A stretch of 6,847 bases of DNA from CAYRTD01 sp964595055 (GCA_964595055.1 CAZQOV010000162.1:1-6847), one strand, 5' to 3'. Shown: positions 1 through 6,689, counted from the first letter of the stretch. Translations and numbers: made by a program. The notes: a model not told the origin generated them from the sequence alone.

Positions 1-356
1 ATGAAATGGAAAATGGGTTCGGCAACGCTCCAAAAAAGTATGCCAATGCCCATTCCTGCGCTGAAAAGCATTGCAAACCATGCGGTTAAGGAAAACTCTG
101 GACGAGCCCGGGGACCTCCTAAACGGATCCTTCCATATTTGCTGAAGGCAATGAATAAAACAAATACAAGAAAGATATTTACAGCCAAAATAAAAAACCA
201 TCCAAAATAATCGGAAATACCATTTTGAATGTTGCTGAAAACATTCTCCATGGGTTTTCCAATAATTAGCGTAATTGCGATGAAAAAAGCGATGATTCCG
301 GCTGCGGGCCAAAAAACCGGGGGGTAGATGTCAAAATATTTCTTTTTATTATTCAC
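1..356 (-). CDS. BCCT-family transporter, probably glycine betaine/choline uptake; N-terminal part only
   Basis: This is the first 118 codons of a gene that runs off the left edge. The BCCT family moves betaine, choline, carnitine and related quaternary amines across the inner membrane, mostly for osmoprotection. Seen in the sequence: a short lysine-rich N-terminus, a first membrane segment at about residues 14-33, a second at about 51-71, then the family signature from about residue 75 (GRIRLGGPRARPEFS, TAWFAMLFSAGMGIG, FWSVAEP). GMGIG at 101-105 matches the glycine-rich substrate motif in the third segment of Na+-coupled betaine carriers such as BetP, which favours betaine over carnitine. 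The start is taken as GTG at 356-354: an in-frame TAA lies at 371-369, and the first in-frame ATG (residue 36) would cut away the first membrane segment. No clear Shine-Dalgarno is visible, as is usual in Bacteroidota. The family is certain; the exact substrate is not. Confidence 0.93.
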   Translation of the reverse strand, partial: MNNKKKYFDIYPPVFWPAAGIIAFFIAITLIIGKPMENVFSNIQNGISDYFGWFFILAVNIFLVFVLFIAFSKYGRIRLGGPRARPEFSLTAWFAMLFSAGMGIGILFWSVAEPIFHF

Positions 357-829
357 GTTTATTGATTTTTAAAGGATTGTATCAGATACACTTGAAAGTA
401 AAAATGAATAAAAATCCCTTTTCAAAATGAATCTATGAATCTACTTCGAAAAATAGGTATTCTGACACTATCTCTTTACTACTCTCCGCCCTGCATATAG
501 CAAAGGAGATTATGGATTAGCAACTTCCTAAAATTCCTCCATAGATCCTGCCCCCTTTATGATCCGGTGGATTCAGGACTTATTATGCATTTTGGAGTAA
601 ACTCATCTCTTGAAGATTACAAATGAAGGCTCAAATTGTTTGATTTCTTTCCGAATTATACCGATCATATAAAACCAGAGGATTATGGAAAGTGATTTAT
701 CCCCTCATATGTGCGCTGTCAACAAATACCTGTGTTATCGTTTTTGAAGGACCTGCAGATTCGAAAAACGCTATTGACGGCTGGAGGCCAGGAATGAACA
801 TATGTTTATGCAGATGAATATTGGATCGG
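357..829. other. 473-base gap between the Mth938-like gene and the transporter; no convincing gene
   Basis: Both flanking genes are on the minus strand, so this is the 3' side of the Mth938-like gene and the leader of the transporter. I find no RNA gene, no strong terminator and no intact reading frame with recognisable content. A plus-strand frame from about 498 to 800 reads fairly protein-like (for example GLIMHFGVNSSLEDYK at about 576-623) but is broken by TGA at 624-626 and 693-695 and matches nothing I can name. A minus-strand frame at 697-888 overlaps the end of the Mth938-like gene and shows no family features. Decayed coding sequence is possible but unproven. Confidence 0.5.
393..426 (-). 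promoter_or_regulatory. Possible Bacteroidota-type promoter of the BCCT transporter
   Basis: On the minus strand, TACTTTCA at 400-393 resembles the -7 consensus TAnnTTTG, and TTTG at 426-423 resembles the -33 element. They are separated by 22 bases, slightly more than the usual 19-21. The -7-like box ends 36 bases before the GTG start. The upstream element overlaps two tandem copies of ATGAATCT (427-442). The match is imperfect and such boxes occur by chance in AT-rich DNA. Confidence 0.25.
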
Positions 830-1192
830 TCAGCAAGTAATATGGAATAAGCCAAAATATTTTCCCTCCATCCTGTTCCATTTTTCAATGGCTGCAGGAG
901 TAGGATAAAGCCAGGTTTTACAATTTCTGGTTTTCAGGAATTTTTCTGCTTCCTCCGATAATTTAGCAATTCCGTACTGTCCTGTCCCCATAATGAGGCC
1001 GTCTGCCTCTTCCTCGAAGATGTGTTTGATTTCCTCTTCAGAAATTGTGTGCGAAGTACCGTAAATGGCCTTCGACAATTTTTTCTTTCTTTTACTTATT
1101 TCTCCATCTGATGAGATGTAAATATCATGCGTGTATTTTTTATTTTCCACCGTGATGGAACCAAATTTGGTTTTGCAGATAATGGGTTTCAT
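830..1192 (-). CDS. Mth938-like domain protein (MTH938/AAMDC fold, formerly DUF498)
   Basis: A complete 120-residue protein that consists of a single Mth938-like domain. The family spans archaea, bacteria and animals (AAMDC) and includes proteins related to the NDUFAF3 complex I assembly factor. Its biochemical role in bacteria is not settled. Seen along the sequence: FGSITVENKKYTHDIYI (10-26), the typical opening strand pair; GTSHTISEEEI (45-55); the glycine-rich core IMGTGQYG (67-74); LSEEAEKFL (78-86); PTPAAIEKWN (97-106); and the closing FHITC (116-120), like the family's usual hydrophobic-His-hydrophobic-Thr-Cys end. The length is that of a complete stand-alone domain. There is no signal peptide or membrane segment, so it is cytoplasmic. 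ATG at 1192-1190 puts the first strand near the N-terminus. It lies 145 bases downstream of the aldo/keto reductase on the same strand and could be co-transcribed or separate. The family is sure; the function is unknown. Confidence 0.9.
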   Translation of the reverse strand: MKPIICKTKFGSITVENKKYTHDIYISSDGEISKRKKKLSKAIYGTSHTISEEEIKHIFEEEADGLIMGTGQYGIAKLSEEAEKFLKTRNCKTWLYPTPAAIEKWNRMEGKYFGLFHITC

Positions 1193-1279
1193 AATTAAAG
1201 GCGTTAAGAGATTTTACTTTCCAGGAAAAGCTGATGCTTCTCTTTTTTTCATTTATCAGATAATGAACTCACCTTATGT

Positions 1280-1291
1280 AATCCCGGGATT
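1280..1291. repeat. 12-base perfect palindrome in the gap after the aldo/keto reductase
   Basis: AATCCCGGGATT reads the same on both strands. It lies 47 bases past the reductase stop and about 88 bases before the Mth938-like start. It is not followed by a T-run on the minus strand, so it is not a typical terminator. It could be a binding site for a dimeric regulator, or chance. Confidence 0.35.
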
Positions 1292-1337
1292 TCGCTTTAG
1301 AACAGGTGCCAGTTGCATTTACGAGTGCAGTCCGGGA

Positions 1338-2648
1338 CTATCCGAAACTTAAGTTTTTTTCTGCCAGGGCCAGTATTGAACGGGTTTCTACTTTATATGG
1401 ACAGGCCTTTTCGCAGTAACCTGGGCAATCTCCGCACACTTCAGAAGGTCTTTTGCCGGGTAGAGCTGCATATTTTTCCATGGCATCCTTTTGTCGGCCT
1501 TTTACGGAATAATAATAATTATAACGCATAATGTAATTCACTGGAAGATGATGAGGACATGCTGCTTCACAATCATTACATCCTATTCTGCAATTAAGGT
1601 GGCCGTAGGCTTTTTTGTACTCCTCGAGAAGGCCGGAATTTTCCAGGGTAAGTGATGAGCCTGACATTGGAAGCATGGTTTCAATATCCTTAAAACTATT
1701 GAATGCCCACAAAACTGTATGTGCATTCTCATTCTCCAGTACAAATTTCATGGCAGCATCCATCAATTCTTTCTCGGTCTGAACATTGTATTTTGCAAAG
1801 AAGATTTTTGCTTCTTCAGCCATGATTTTAAATTTTTCATAAAACTGCAGGGTATATTTATTGGGTTCTTTTCCTTCTGCTTTGGTTTTGTTGATGCGTT
1901 CGTCCATCATCATGTACAATTGTACCGGATTGGATTTGATGATCTGGGTCCCCATATTTTTCTGTGCGCAGGCATTAATGACCTTTTCTGCTTTATCTCG
2001 GTTAAAGAAATTATAGGCTAGCTGAATGACATCAAAACGCCCGTCGTTAACAGCGGTAAGCAATATTTTTTCAAGACTTTCTTCCGGATTAACCAGATGA
2101 TTATTTCCATGACATGAAACTCCTACAGAGCGTACCTTACCTTCTTTTTTCAGTTGTTTCATTCCGGCATGAAATTCTTTGTCCTTTATGATCTTTGAGT
2201 TTTCTGCACTGTGAATCATCATGCAGTCTACATAGTCAGTTTGGAGACGCTCGAGTGAGGCATTTGCACGTTCAATCACATCTTCTTTTGACTTAAATTC
2301 TTTTTCTTCGTAGAGTTTTGAATTGATAAAGATTTCACTTCGGTCATAATCTTTAATTACTTTGGCAATCATTCTTTCATTGTTGCCATTGTCGTATTGT
2401 TCTCCTGTATCAATCACATTTACTCCTGTATCAAGGAGTGCTTTTAATACGGCTTCGCTGGAAGGTGCTCCGCTTCCAAAATCGGAAACTTTGAAACCTG
2501 TTTTTCCGAGGGTTCTGTACCTTTTGATTTGAAGTTCTTCTTTATTTTCCGGATTAATGAATGGTTTTCCGGTAAGTGCACTTGCGCCGAGCATTCCGAA
2601 GGCAGAGTTTTTAAGAAAAGCCCTGCGGTCTGTTTTTTTAGAAGTCAT
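1338..2648 (-). CDS. Tat-exported aldo/keto reductase with a C-terminal double iron-sulfur domain
   Basis: A 436-residue oxidoreductase. Residues 1-28 form a twin-arginine signal (DRRAFLK at 7-13, hydrophobic stretch about 15-25), so it is probably folded with cofactors in the cytoplasm and exported. Residues about 41-330 are an AKR barrel that in the family reduces carbonyls with NAD(P)H. The catalytic tetrad is visible as D80 (NVIDTGEQY), Y85, K111 (FINSK) and H146 (MMIHS). The C-terminus carries two cysteine sets, C353-x3-C357-x2-C360-x3-C364-P and C405-x2-C408-x3-C412-x3-C416-P, which suggest two [4Fe-4S] clusters. The start is ATG 2648-2646. A longer frame opening with GTG at 2708 would place 20 extra polar residues before the Tat signal and is unlikely. 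It follows pncA by 83 bases on the same strand and may share its transcript. The substrate is unknown. Family and layout are sure; export is a strong inference. Confidence 0.93.
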   Translation of the reverse strand: MTSKKTDRRAFLKNSAFGMLGASALTGKPFINPENKEELQIKRYRTLGKTGFKVSDFGSGAPSSEAVLKALLDTGVNVIDTGEQYDNGNNERMIAKVIKDYDRSEIFINSKLYEEKEFKSKEDVIERANASLERLQTDYVDCMMIHSAENSKIIKDKEFHAGMKQLKKEGKVRSVGVSCHGNNHLVNPEESLEKILLTAVNDGRFDVIQLAYNFFNRDKAEKVINACAQKNMGTQIIKSNPVQLYMMMDERINKTKAEGKEPNKYTLQFYEKFKIMAEEAKIFFAKYNVQTEKELMDAAMKFVLENENAHTVLWAFNSFKDIETMLPMSGSSLTLENSGLLEEYKKAYGHLNCRIGCNDCEAACPHHLPVNYIMRYNYYYSVKGRQKDAMEKYAALPGKRPSEVCGDCPGYCEKACPYKVETRSILALAEKNLSFG

Positions 2649-2674
2649 AAGGATTTTGGTTTTGGGTTTGTTCC

Positions 2675-2688
2675 TTGTAATATTACAA
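2675..2688. promoter_or_regulatory. 14-base perfect palindrome upstream of the aldo/keto reductase
   Basis: TTGTAATATTACAA is a perfect palindrome in the pncA-reductase gap, ending 27 bases before the reductase ATG. A regulator site is possible. The TTGT...ACAA ends recall operators of the redox regulator Rex, but here only six bases separate them, fewer than in the usual Rex site, so I do not assign it. No clear -7/-33 promoter pair stands out nearby. Confidence 0.35.
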
Positions 2689-2731
2689 AAGAAATCCCTT
2701 TTTCCCACAATACCTATAAGGAAAATTGATG

Positions 2732-3346
2732 CTAGAGAGCAGATATGTCTGCTGAGCTGATAATTTTAACCCCCTTGTTTAGATGCTCTTTTTTCTGTTC
2801 AATGTATTTCTCATCATTAATGGCACGGGTCGCATCATCAATGAGGTAAGTTTCAAAACCTTCTCTTACAGCATCTTTCGTCGAGAAATATACACAAACA
2901 TCAGCAGCCAGGCCTGCAATGAATAGCCTTTTCACTTTCCTTGCACGCAGATAACCGGCCAGACCGGTGTCTTTTTTATAATTAAGATCGTAAAAACCAC
3001 TGTAGCTGTCGATCTCAGGATCCATGCCTTTTCTGAAAATGGCCTCGATTGGCTTTTCATCCAGTTCAGAAGATATCTGGGCTCCCTTTGTACCCTGAAC
3101 ACAGTGATACGGCCACATTATTTGCTCCATGCCATTTATTTCAATGGTATCGAAAGGCTTTGCATCTTTATTGTTACTGGCAAAGCTGATATGATTTGCA
3201 GGATGCCAGTCCTGTGTTGCCAGAACCAGATCAAATTTAGGACTTATACTATTGATCACCGGAATGATAACATCTCCATTTTCCACTTCAAGAGATCCTC
3301 CCGGCAGAAAATCGTTTTGTAAATCAATAATGAGTAATGCTTTCAT
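2732..3346 (-). CDS. pncA: Nicotinamidase
   Basis: A 204-residue cytoplasmic hydrolase of the isochorismatase-like fold that deamidates nicotinamide to nicotinate and ammonia, the first step of NAD salvage through nicotinate. The catalytic triad is visible: D8 in LLIIDLQNDF, K106 in IFRKGMDP and C151 in GLAADVCV, which also carries the loop thought to hold a cis peptide bond. Metal ligands are D46 and H48 (TQDWHP) and H81 (WPYHC). The opening LIIDLQNDFLPGGSL and the QDWHP and WPYHCVQG motifs fit nicotinamidase better than generic isochorismatase-like hydrolases, and the length is close to E. coli PncA. ATG at 3346-3344 overlaps the pncB stop as ATGA (3346-3343), so translation is probably coupled to pncB. 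Its partner pncB uses its product directly. No residue is missing. An inverted repeat at 2738-2753 lies within its last codons. Confidence 0.95.
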   Translation of the reverse strand: MKALLIIDLQNDFLPGGSLEVENGDVIIPVINSISPKFDLVLATQDWHPANHISFASNNKDAKPFDTIEINGMEQIMWPYHCVQGTKGAQISSELDEKPIEAIFRKGMDPEIDSYSGFYDLNYKKDTGLAGYLRARKVKRLFIAGLAADVCVYFSTKDAVREGFETYLIDDATRAINDEKYIEQKKEHLNKGVKIISSADISAL

Positions 3347-4755
3347 AATTTTGATTTAAAGGTTTGCCTCAGGTTATCACGTAAATTCATTAATTCCGGA
3401 CTTATTCCTACTTTGTAAACATGTGGATTATCAAATCGTTTATATTCATCCGATAGTTTTGATAAACGATGAGCTGAAAAATCAGCAATTTCATTAACAC
3501 TTTTCCTGTTAATCCTGATTTTGCCATGATCCATGACTTTGTGATGAAGATTTTCTTTCCTGAATTCTGAGATATCCATGTTTTTGGATTTATCGAGTGG
3601 ATGATACATCATTGTAGCATCTTCATTTTGCAGGCATATGAGGTCCCCTCCATAAAAATTATCATTGCCATCCAGCAAACGGTAAAGATCTTTTTTTCCG
3701 GGAAGTGTCATTTTTGCCAGGTTTTCAGATAGTTTCATCCTTGGCTTATCATTGGATTCCGAAAGCTTGTAGACTCCATCAAGGGCTCCATCTGGCTCAC
3801 CCGTGATCAATTTTGTTCCTACTCCGAAGAAATCAATAGGAGCATTCTGATCGATGAGGCTTTTTATTACCCGTTCATCCAGCTGGTTGGAAGCAACAAT
3901 CTTCACTTCTTTATAACCTGCATCATCCAGCATTTTTCTCGCCTCTTTTGCCTGATAAGCAAGATCGCCGCTATCCAGTCTGATGGCTGTTAACGCATGT
4001 CCTTTATCTTTTAATTCACCTGCTACTTTTATGGCATTCGGAACCCCCGATTTCAAAGTGTCATAAGTATCGACCAGGAGAATACACTTGTCGGGATGCG
4101 CTTTCGCATATTTTCTGAAGGCTGCTAATTCATCATCCTGATTCTGGATAAATGAATGAGCCATAGTTCCTGAGATGTTTAATTCGTAATCAATGCCGGC
4201 TTTAACATTACTGGTTGAATCAAATCCCCCAATTATTGCCGCAAATGAGGCGTGATAGGCCCCCAGGCCCTGAGCTCGTCTTAACCCGAAATCCGATAGT
4301 TTTCTGTTTCCGGCTACCCTGGAAATACGGGAGGCTTTGGTGGCAATTAAGGAATGAAAATTTAAAAAATTCAGCAGGAGTGTTTCAAGCAACTGGGCCT
4401 CAATAATATTCGCTTCAACACGAAGGACAGGAGTGTTTGGAAATACCACATCGCCTTCACGGACGGATAATAGGGTTCCGTTAAAGGAAAAAGTTTCCAG
4501 ATAGCTCAAATATTCATCATTTAGGCCTTGTTTTCCAAGATATTCTATTTCGTTGGAGGTAAAAGAAAAATCCTCGAGAACATCAAGCAGGTTTTGCAGG
4601 CCGGAAAAAATAACATAACCCCCACCAAATGGGATTTTTCTGAAATAATAATCAAAACAGGCACTTGTATCCCGGTCACCGGTCATGTAATAAGCCTGTC
4701 CCATAGTTACCTGATAATAATCGGTAAAACCGGCACCTATATTTAACGATTTCAT
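3343..4755 (-). CDS. pncB: Nicotinate phosphoribosyltransferase
   Basis: A 470-residue cytoplasmic enzyme that joins nicotinate to phosphoribosyl pyrophosphate, forming nicotinate mononucleotide. This step commits nicotinate to the Preiss-Handler NAD pathway, and ATP hydrolysis drives it in most members. Seen: N-terminal TDYYQVTMGQAYY (11-23), the substrate-binding start; RRAQG (159-163); GTMAHS (196-201), where H200 corresponds to the phosphorylated histidine; VDTYDT (228-233); RLDSGDLA (259-266) and GVGTKLI (311-317), the phosphate-binding barrel loops. It is longer than E. coli PncB (about 400 residues) and sits with the longer B. subtilis/human-like type, which has an extended C-terminus. 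ATG at 4755 opens directly before the conserved TDYYQ region, with only weak GCGAG as a possible ribosome site. It is the first gene of the pncB-pncA unit and overlaps pncA by four bases. No defects are visible. Confidence 0.95.
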   Translation of the reverse strand: MKSLNIGAGFTDYYQVTMGQAYYMTGDRDTSACFDYYFRKIPFGGGYVIFSGLQNLLDVLEDFSFTSNEIEYLGKQGLNDEYLSYLETFSFNGTLLSVREGDVVFPNTPVLRVEANIIEAQLLETLLLNFLNFHSLIATKASRISRVAGNRKLSDFGLRRAQGLGAYHASFAAIIGGFDSTSNVKAGIDYELNISGTMAHSFIQNQDDELAAFRKYAKAHPDKCILLVDTYDTLKSGVPNAIKVAGELKDKGHALTAIRLDSGDLAYQAKEARKMLDDAGYKEVKIVASNQLDERVIKSLIDQNAPIDFFGVGTKLITGEPDGALDGVYKLSESNDKPRMKLSENLAKMTLPGKKDLYRLLDGNDNFYGGDLICLQNEDATMMYHPLDKSKNMDISEFRKENLHHKVMDHGKIRINRKSVNEIADFSAHRLSKLSDEYKRFDNPHVYKVGISPELMNLRDNLRQTFKSKL

Positions 4756-4903
4756 AGAGCTCGCTTTCTTGTTTGCTTATTCAACAAATTCCTTTGCCGG
4801 ATGTTCTGCAAGTTCTTTTTATAGCAACTCGAAATTTTCTTTTTTAACAAGGCTCAGGTTCCCGGGATCAAGCGGTGTTTTTAGAAAAAAGTCTATTTTC
4901 AGG

Positions 4904-4922
4904 ACTGCAATGAGGTTGCAGT
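4904..4922. promoter_or_regulatory. 7-base inverted repeat upstream of pncB and of the small plus-strand frame
   Basis: ACTGCAA (4904-4910) and TTGCAGT (4916-4922) are perfect inverted copies around TGAGG. The repeat lies about 150 bases upstream of pncB and 35 bases before the ATG of the plus-strand small frame. It immediately precedes a partial -7-like box (TACTTTG at 4932-4938, plus strand). It has operator or small-hairpin geometry. There is no T-run, so it is not a terminator. Confidence 0.35.
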
Positions 4923-4956
4923 GAGATTTTGTACTTTGAAAGACCTTCGAGGTTTT

Positions 4957-5142
4957 ATGCTATACTACCGGCAATCTACGGGGATCCCGGTATTTTGCTG
5001 TTATGAGTTCATTTTGCTCCTAAAAAGACTTGCAGCAGCTGCGCAGCAGGAAGAAGCTAATCCCAATCTGCCTGTGGCAAGGACACTTTTCTTAATAAAA
5101 TTTCTTCTGTTTGTACTCATAGTTGTTGGTTCTTATTTATAA
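4957..5142 (+). CDS. Possible small hydrophobic membrane protein, unrecognised
   Basis: A 61-residue plus-strand frame, and the only candidate gene on that strand. The N-terminal half is mildly hydrophobic (IPVFCCYEFILLL at about 10-22), followed by a small polar stretch rich in Ala, Gln and Glu. The C-terminus is a convincing single membrane helix (LFLIKFLLFVLIVVGSYL) that ends right at the stop. ATG at 4957 is preceded by GAGG (4949-4952), a short-spaced ribosome-site candidate, and by TACTTTG at 4932-4938, one base short of the Bacteroidota -7 consensus. The same frame also opens at GTG 4921, but that lies upstream of the putative promoter box. I do not recognise the sequence. It overlaps no other gene, yet its length is near what AT-rich DNA gives by chance, so it may not be real. 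Confidence 0.28.
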   Translation: MLYYRQSTGIPVFCCYEFILLLKRLAAAAQQEEANPNLPVARTLFLIKFLLFVLIVVGSYL

Positions 5143-5210
5143 TCAGTTAATTCAAGAATAAGATGGAAAAAATATCACTGGTTTTGATTTAAACGAGTTT
5201 GGTTCAGCAT

Positions 5211-5229
5211 TAAAAATTGCTAAAAAGCA
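5211..5229 (-). terminator. Weak hairpin plus T-run after the propeller gene
   Basis: On the minus strand TGCT and AGCA pair around TTTT (5229-5218) and are followed by A and then TTTTT (5216-5212), starting six bases after the propeller gene's stop. The stem is only four bases, so this is at best a weak intrinsic terminator. Confidence 0.3.
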
Positions 5230-5234
5230 GAAAA

Positions 5235-6518
5235 TTATTCTATTTTATAAAGAAATTTACTTGTTCTCATTAATATCGCGCCAGCTACAAATGCAGGTGT
5301 AGCCCATATTTCACCATCAAGTTGATTCTCAGCCATCATCTGGAGTAAATTGCCTTCTTTTATAACAATTGTTCCTCCACGGATTGAATTAAAATAAATA
5401 CTGCCGTGTGCATAAACCGGTGAAGAGTTGAATTTTCCCCTTAAGCGTTCAGACCAGAGTACTTTACCTGTCCTGGCATCAAAGCAAGACATTTTACCAC
5501 GGCTATCCACAGTATAAATGAGTCCTTCATGAATAACCGGAGTAAGAAGTTGAAGGGGAGGAGACTGTATTCTCCAAAGAATGTTTGTGTCAGCAATATC
5601 TCCTTTACCATCAGGGTCCACGGCCAGAAGTTCACAATATTTCTCACCCTCCTCCGGTGTTACAAAACCGGTATAAAAATAGACAATGCCATCTTCCTCA
5701 AATGGCATGGATATGGTTGAATCTTCACCCTGAACAATACGCCAGACCTCTTCACCTGTCTCTATGTCGTAAGCAATGCATACAGCAGATCCATTTGAAA
5801 TCAATAACTCCCTGCCATTCACCTCTACTGTTAATGGTGTGATGTATGCCTTTTTGCCAATTTCAGCAAGCGGTTCATAAGGTTCTTCCGGTCTGTATGT
5901 CTTCCAGATTGTTTCCCCGGTTTTTTTATCCAGGGCAATAATGTATTGAACATCTGTGCCCTCCATGTGGAGAATGAGTTTGTTTTTGTGCAGAACTGGA
6001 GATGCTCCGGGTCCCTGAACATGTTCACATTGCAGATCGGTTCGTTTCCACATAATCTTTCCATTACCGGTATTAATGCAAGCTGTGCCATATCTGCCGA
6101 AATGAACATAAACAGATCCTTCTTCAATACAGGGAGTGGGGGTGGCATATGAATTTACAGCATGTATTCGATAAATGCTATCCGGTTCAAAGACTTTTAT
6201 ATTATGAGAGATCTCCCCACTGTTTAAATCTGTGCAGAGTGCATACATTTCCCTGCCATCGGGAGTTGCAGTGGTCATCCATACCTGATCTTCATATACA
6301 ACCGGTGAAGACCAGCCTTTACCTGGAATGGGGGTTTTCCAGGCAATATTTTTACTCGAGTCGGACCATTCAACCGGGTATTCCGAATCATCGGCGATGG
6401 CCCTGAGTTCACTCCCTCTGAAATGTGTCCAGTTGGATGAAGATTCCTGGGCAATTAAGGTTGAAAGAAAAGATGAGACAAAAAGTATAATTATTAGGAT
6501 TGAGCTGAAATGTTTCAT
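5235..6518 (-). CDS. Secreted PQQ-like beta-propeller repeat protein
   Basis: A 427-residue protein with a signal peptide (hydrophobic core about residues 6-22, likely cleavage near LIA-Q at 23-24) and no lipobox cysteine, so it is exported to the periplasm or beyond. The mature part opens with NWTHFRG and NIAWKTPIPGKGWSSPVV, common in PQQ-like propellers of Bacteroidota and Planctomycetes. It then has repeated blade ends of the form hydrophobic-D-x-x-TG-x-x-x-W: residues about 95-105, 147-159 (INTGNGKIMWK), 195-206 (ALDKKTGETIWK), 249-260 (AYDIETGEEVWR), 299-316 and 345-357 (CFDARTGKVLWSE). About six to eight blades fit this length. I see no cytochrome c CxxCH motif and no dehydrogenase calcium/PQQ residues that I can place, so this is more likely a binding or scaffold propeller (broadly like BamB) than an alcohol dehydrogenase. 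ATG 6518-6516 directly precedes the signal peptide. Its 479-base separation from pncB argues for a separate transcript. The fold is sure; the role is unknown. Confidence 0.88.
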   Translation of the reverse strand: MKHFSSILIIILFVSSFLSTLIAQESSSNWTHFRGSELRAIADDSEYPVEWSDSSKNIAWKTPIPGKGWSSPVVYEDQVWMTTATPDGREMYALCTDLNSGEISHNIKVFEPDSIYRIHAVNSYATPTPCIEEGSVYVHFGRYGTACINTGNGKIMWKRTDLQCEHVQGPGASPVLHKNKLILHMEGTDVQYIIALDKKTGETIWKTYRPEEPYEPLAEIGKKAYITPLTVEVNGRELLISNGSAVCIAYDIETGEEVWRIVQGEDSTISMPFEEDGIVYFYTGFVTPEEGEKYCELLAVDPDGKGDIADTNILWRIQSPPLQLLTPVIHEGLIYTVDSRGKMSCFDARTGKVLWSERLRGKFNSSPVYAHGSIYFNSIRGGTIVIKEGNLLQMMAENQLDGEIWATPAFVAGAILMRTSKFLYKIE

Positions 6519-6553
6519 TTTCTTTCAGGTTTAGGTGATGTTTTAGGAATACG

Positions 6554-6578
6554 GAATTCAAATGAAAGATATGAATTC
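6554..6578. promoter_or_regulatory. Imperfect 10-base inverted repeat overlapping a possible -7 box of the propeller gene
   Basis: GAATTCAAAT (6554-6563) and ATATGAATTC (6569-6578) are inverted copies with one mismatch around GAAAG. On the minus strand the centre reads TATCTTTC (6571-6564), one base from the Bacteroidota -7 consensus TAnnTTTG, and it ends 45 bases before the propeller ATG. A TTTG upstream is 25 bases away, too far for a standard -33 element. The geometry fits an operator that would block this promoter, but both parts are unproven. Confidence 0.35.
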
Positions 6579-6667
6579 TGTGGTAAAGTTGAGTGCCAAA
6601 AAGATAATAAAAATATGATGGTATGGATTGAGCTTGTGTTTTACATTGAAAAATAGGTTTACAAAAA

Positions 6668-6689
6668 ACATAAAATGTACATTTTATGT
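6668..6689. promoter_or_regulatory. 22-base perfect palindrome with an extra half-site, probable regulator site
   Basis: ACATAAAATGT (6668-6678) is directly followed by its exact reverse complement (6679-6689), giving 22 bases of perfect dyad symmetry. TTATGTAAAT, which begins in the right arm (6684-6693), recurs at 6703-6712, a 19-base period close to two helical turns. This is the pattern expected for cooperative binding of a dimeric transcription factor. It lies 150 bases upstream of the propeller gene; the other possible target is outside the window. I cannot assign the regulator family. Confidence 0.5.

Larger units (their letters stand above)
4756..5234. other. 479-base gap between the propeller gene and pncB
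   Basis: This gap holds the 3' side of the propeller gene (right) and the pncB leader (left). It contains a weak terminator-like hairpin at 5211-5229, a possible small plus-strand gene at 4957-5142 and an inverted repeat at 4904-4922. For pncB, TATAAAAAG at 4823-4815 on the minus strand, with TTG 24 bases further upstream, is a poor promoter candidate. I see no known NAD-sensing riboswitch structure, tRNA or mobile element. Confidence 0.5.

Noticed and set aside
697..888. Minus-strand 63-residue frame overlapping the end of the Mth938-like gene
   Set aside because: It shows no family motif, overlaps a well-supported gene in another frame, and has no leader of its own.
1719..2021. 100-residue plus-strand frame opposite the aldo/keto reductase
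   Set aside because: It is rich in Phe, Cys and Ile in the way typical of the complement of a real gene, and the opposite strand is a well-supported reductase.
2649..2708. Longer form of the aldo/keto reductase starting with GTG at 2708
   Set aside because: It would put 20 extra residues in front of a well-formed Tat signal; ATG at 2648 gives the normal distance to the twin arginines.
2738..2753. AGCAGA/TCTGCT inverted repeat at the end of pncA as a terminator
   Set aside because: It lies within the last codons, has a six-base stem and no adjoining T-run on the minus strand, so I do not call it a terminator.
4756..4900. NAD-responsive riboswitch in the pncB leader
   Set aside because: I see no conserved paired architecture; the leader is AT-rich with only short chance pairings.
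5831..6148. 105-residue frame on the minus strand inside the propeller gene
   Set aside because: It is out of frame with a clear PQQ-like repeat protein and has no recognisable content.
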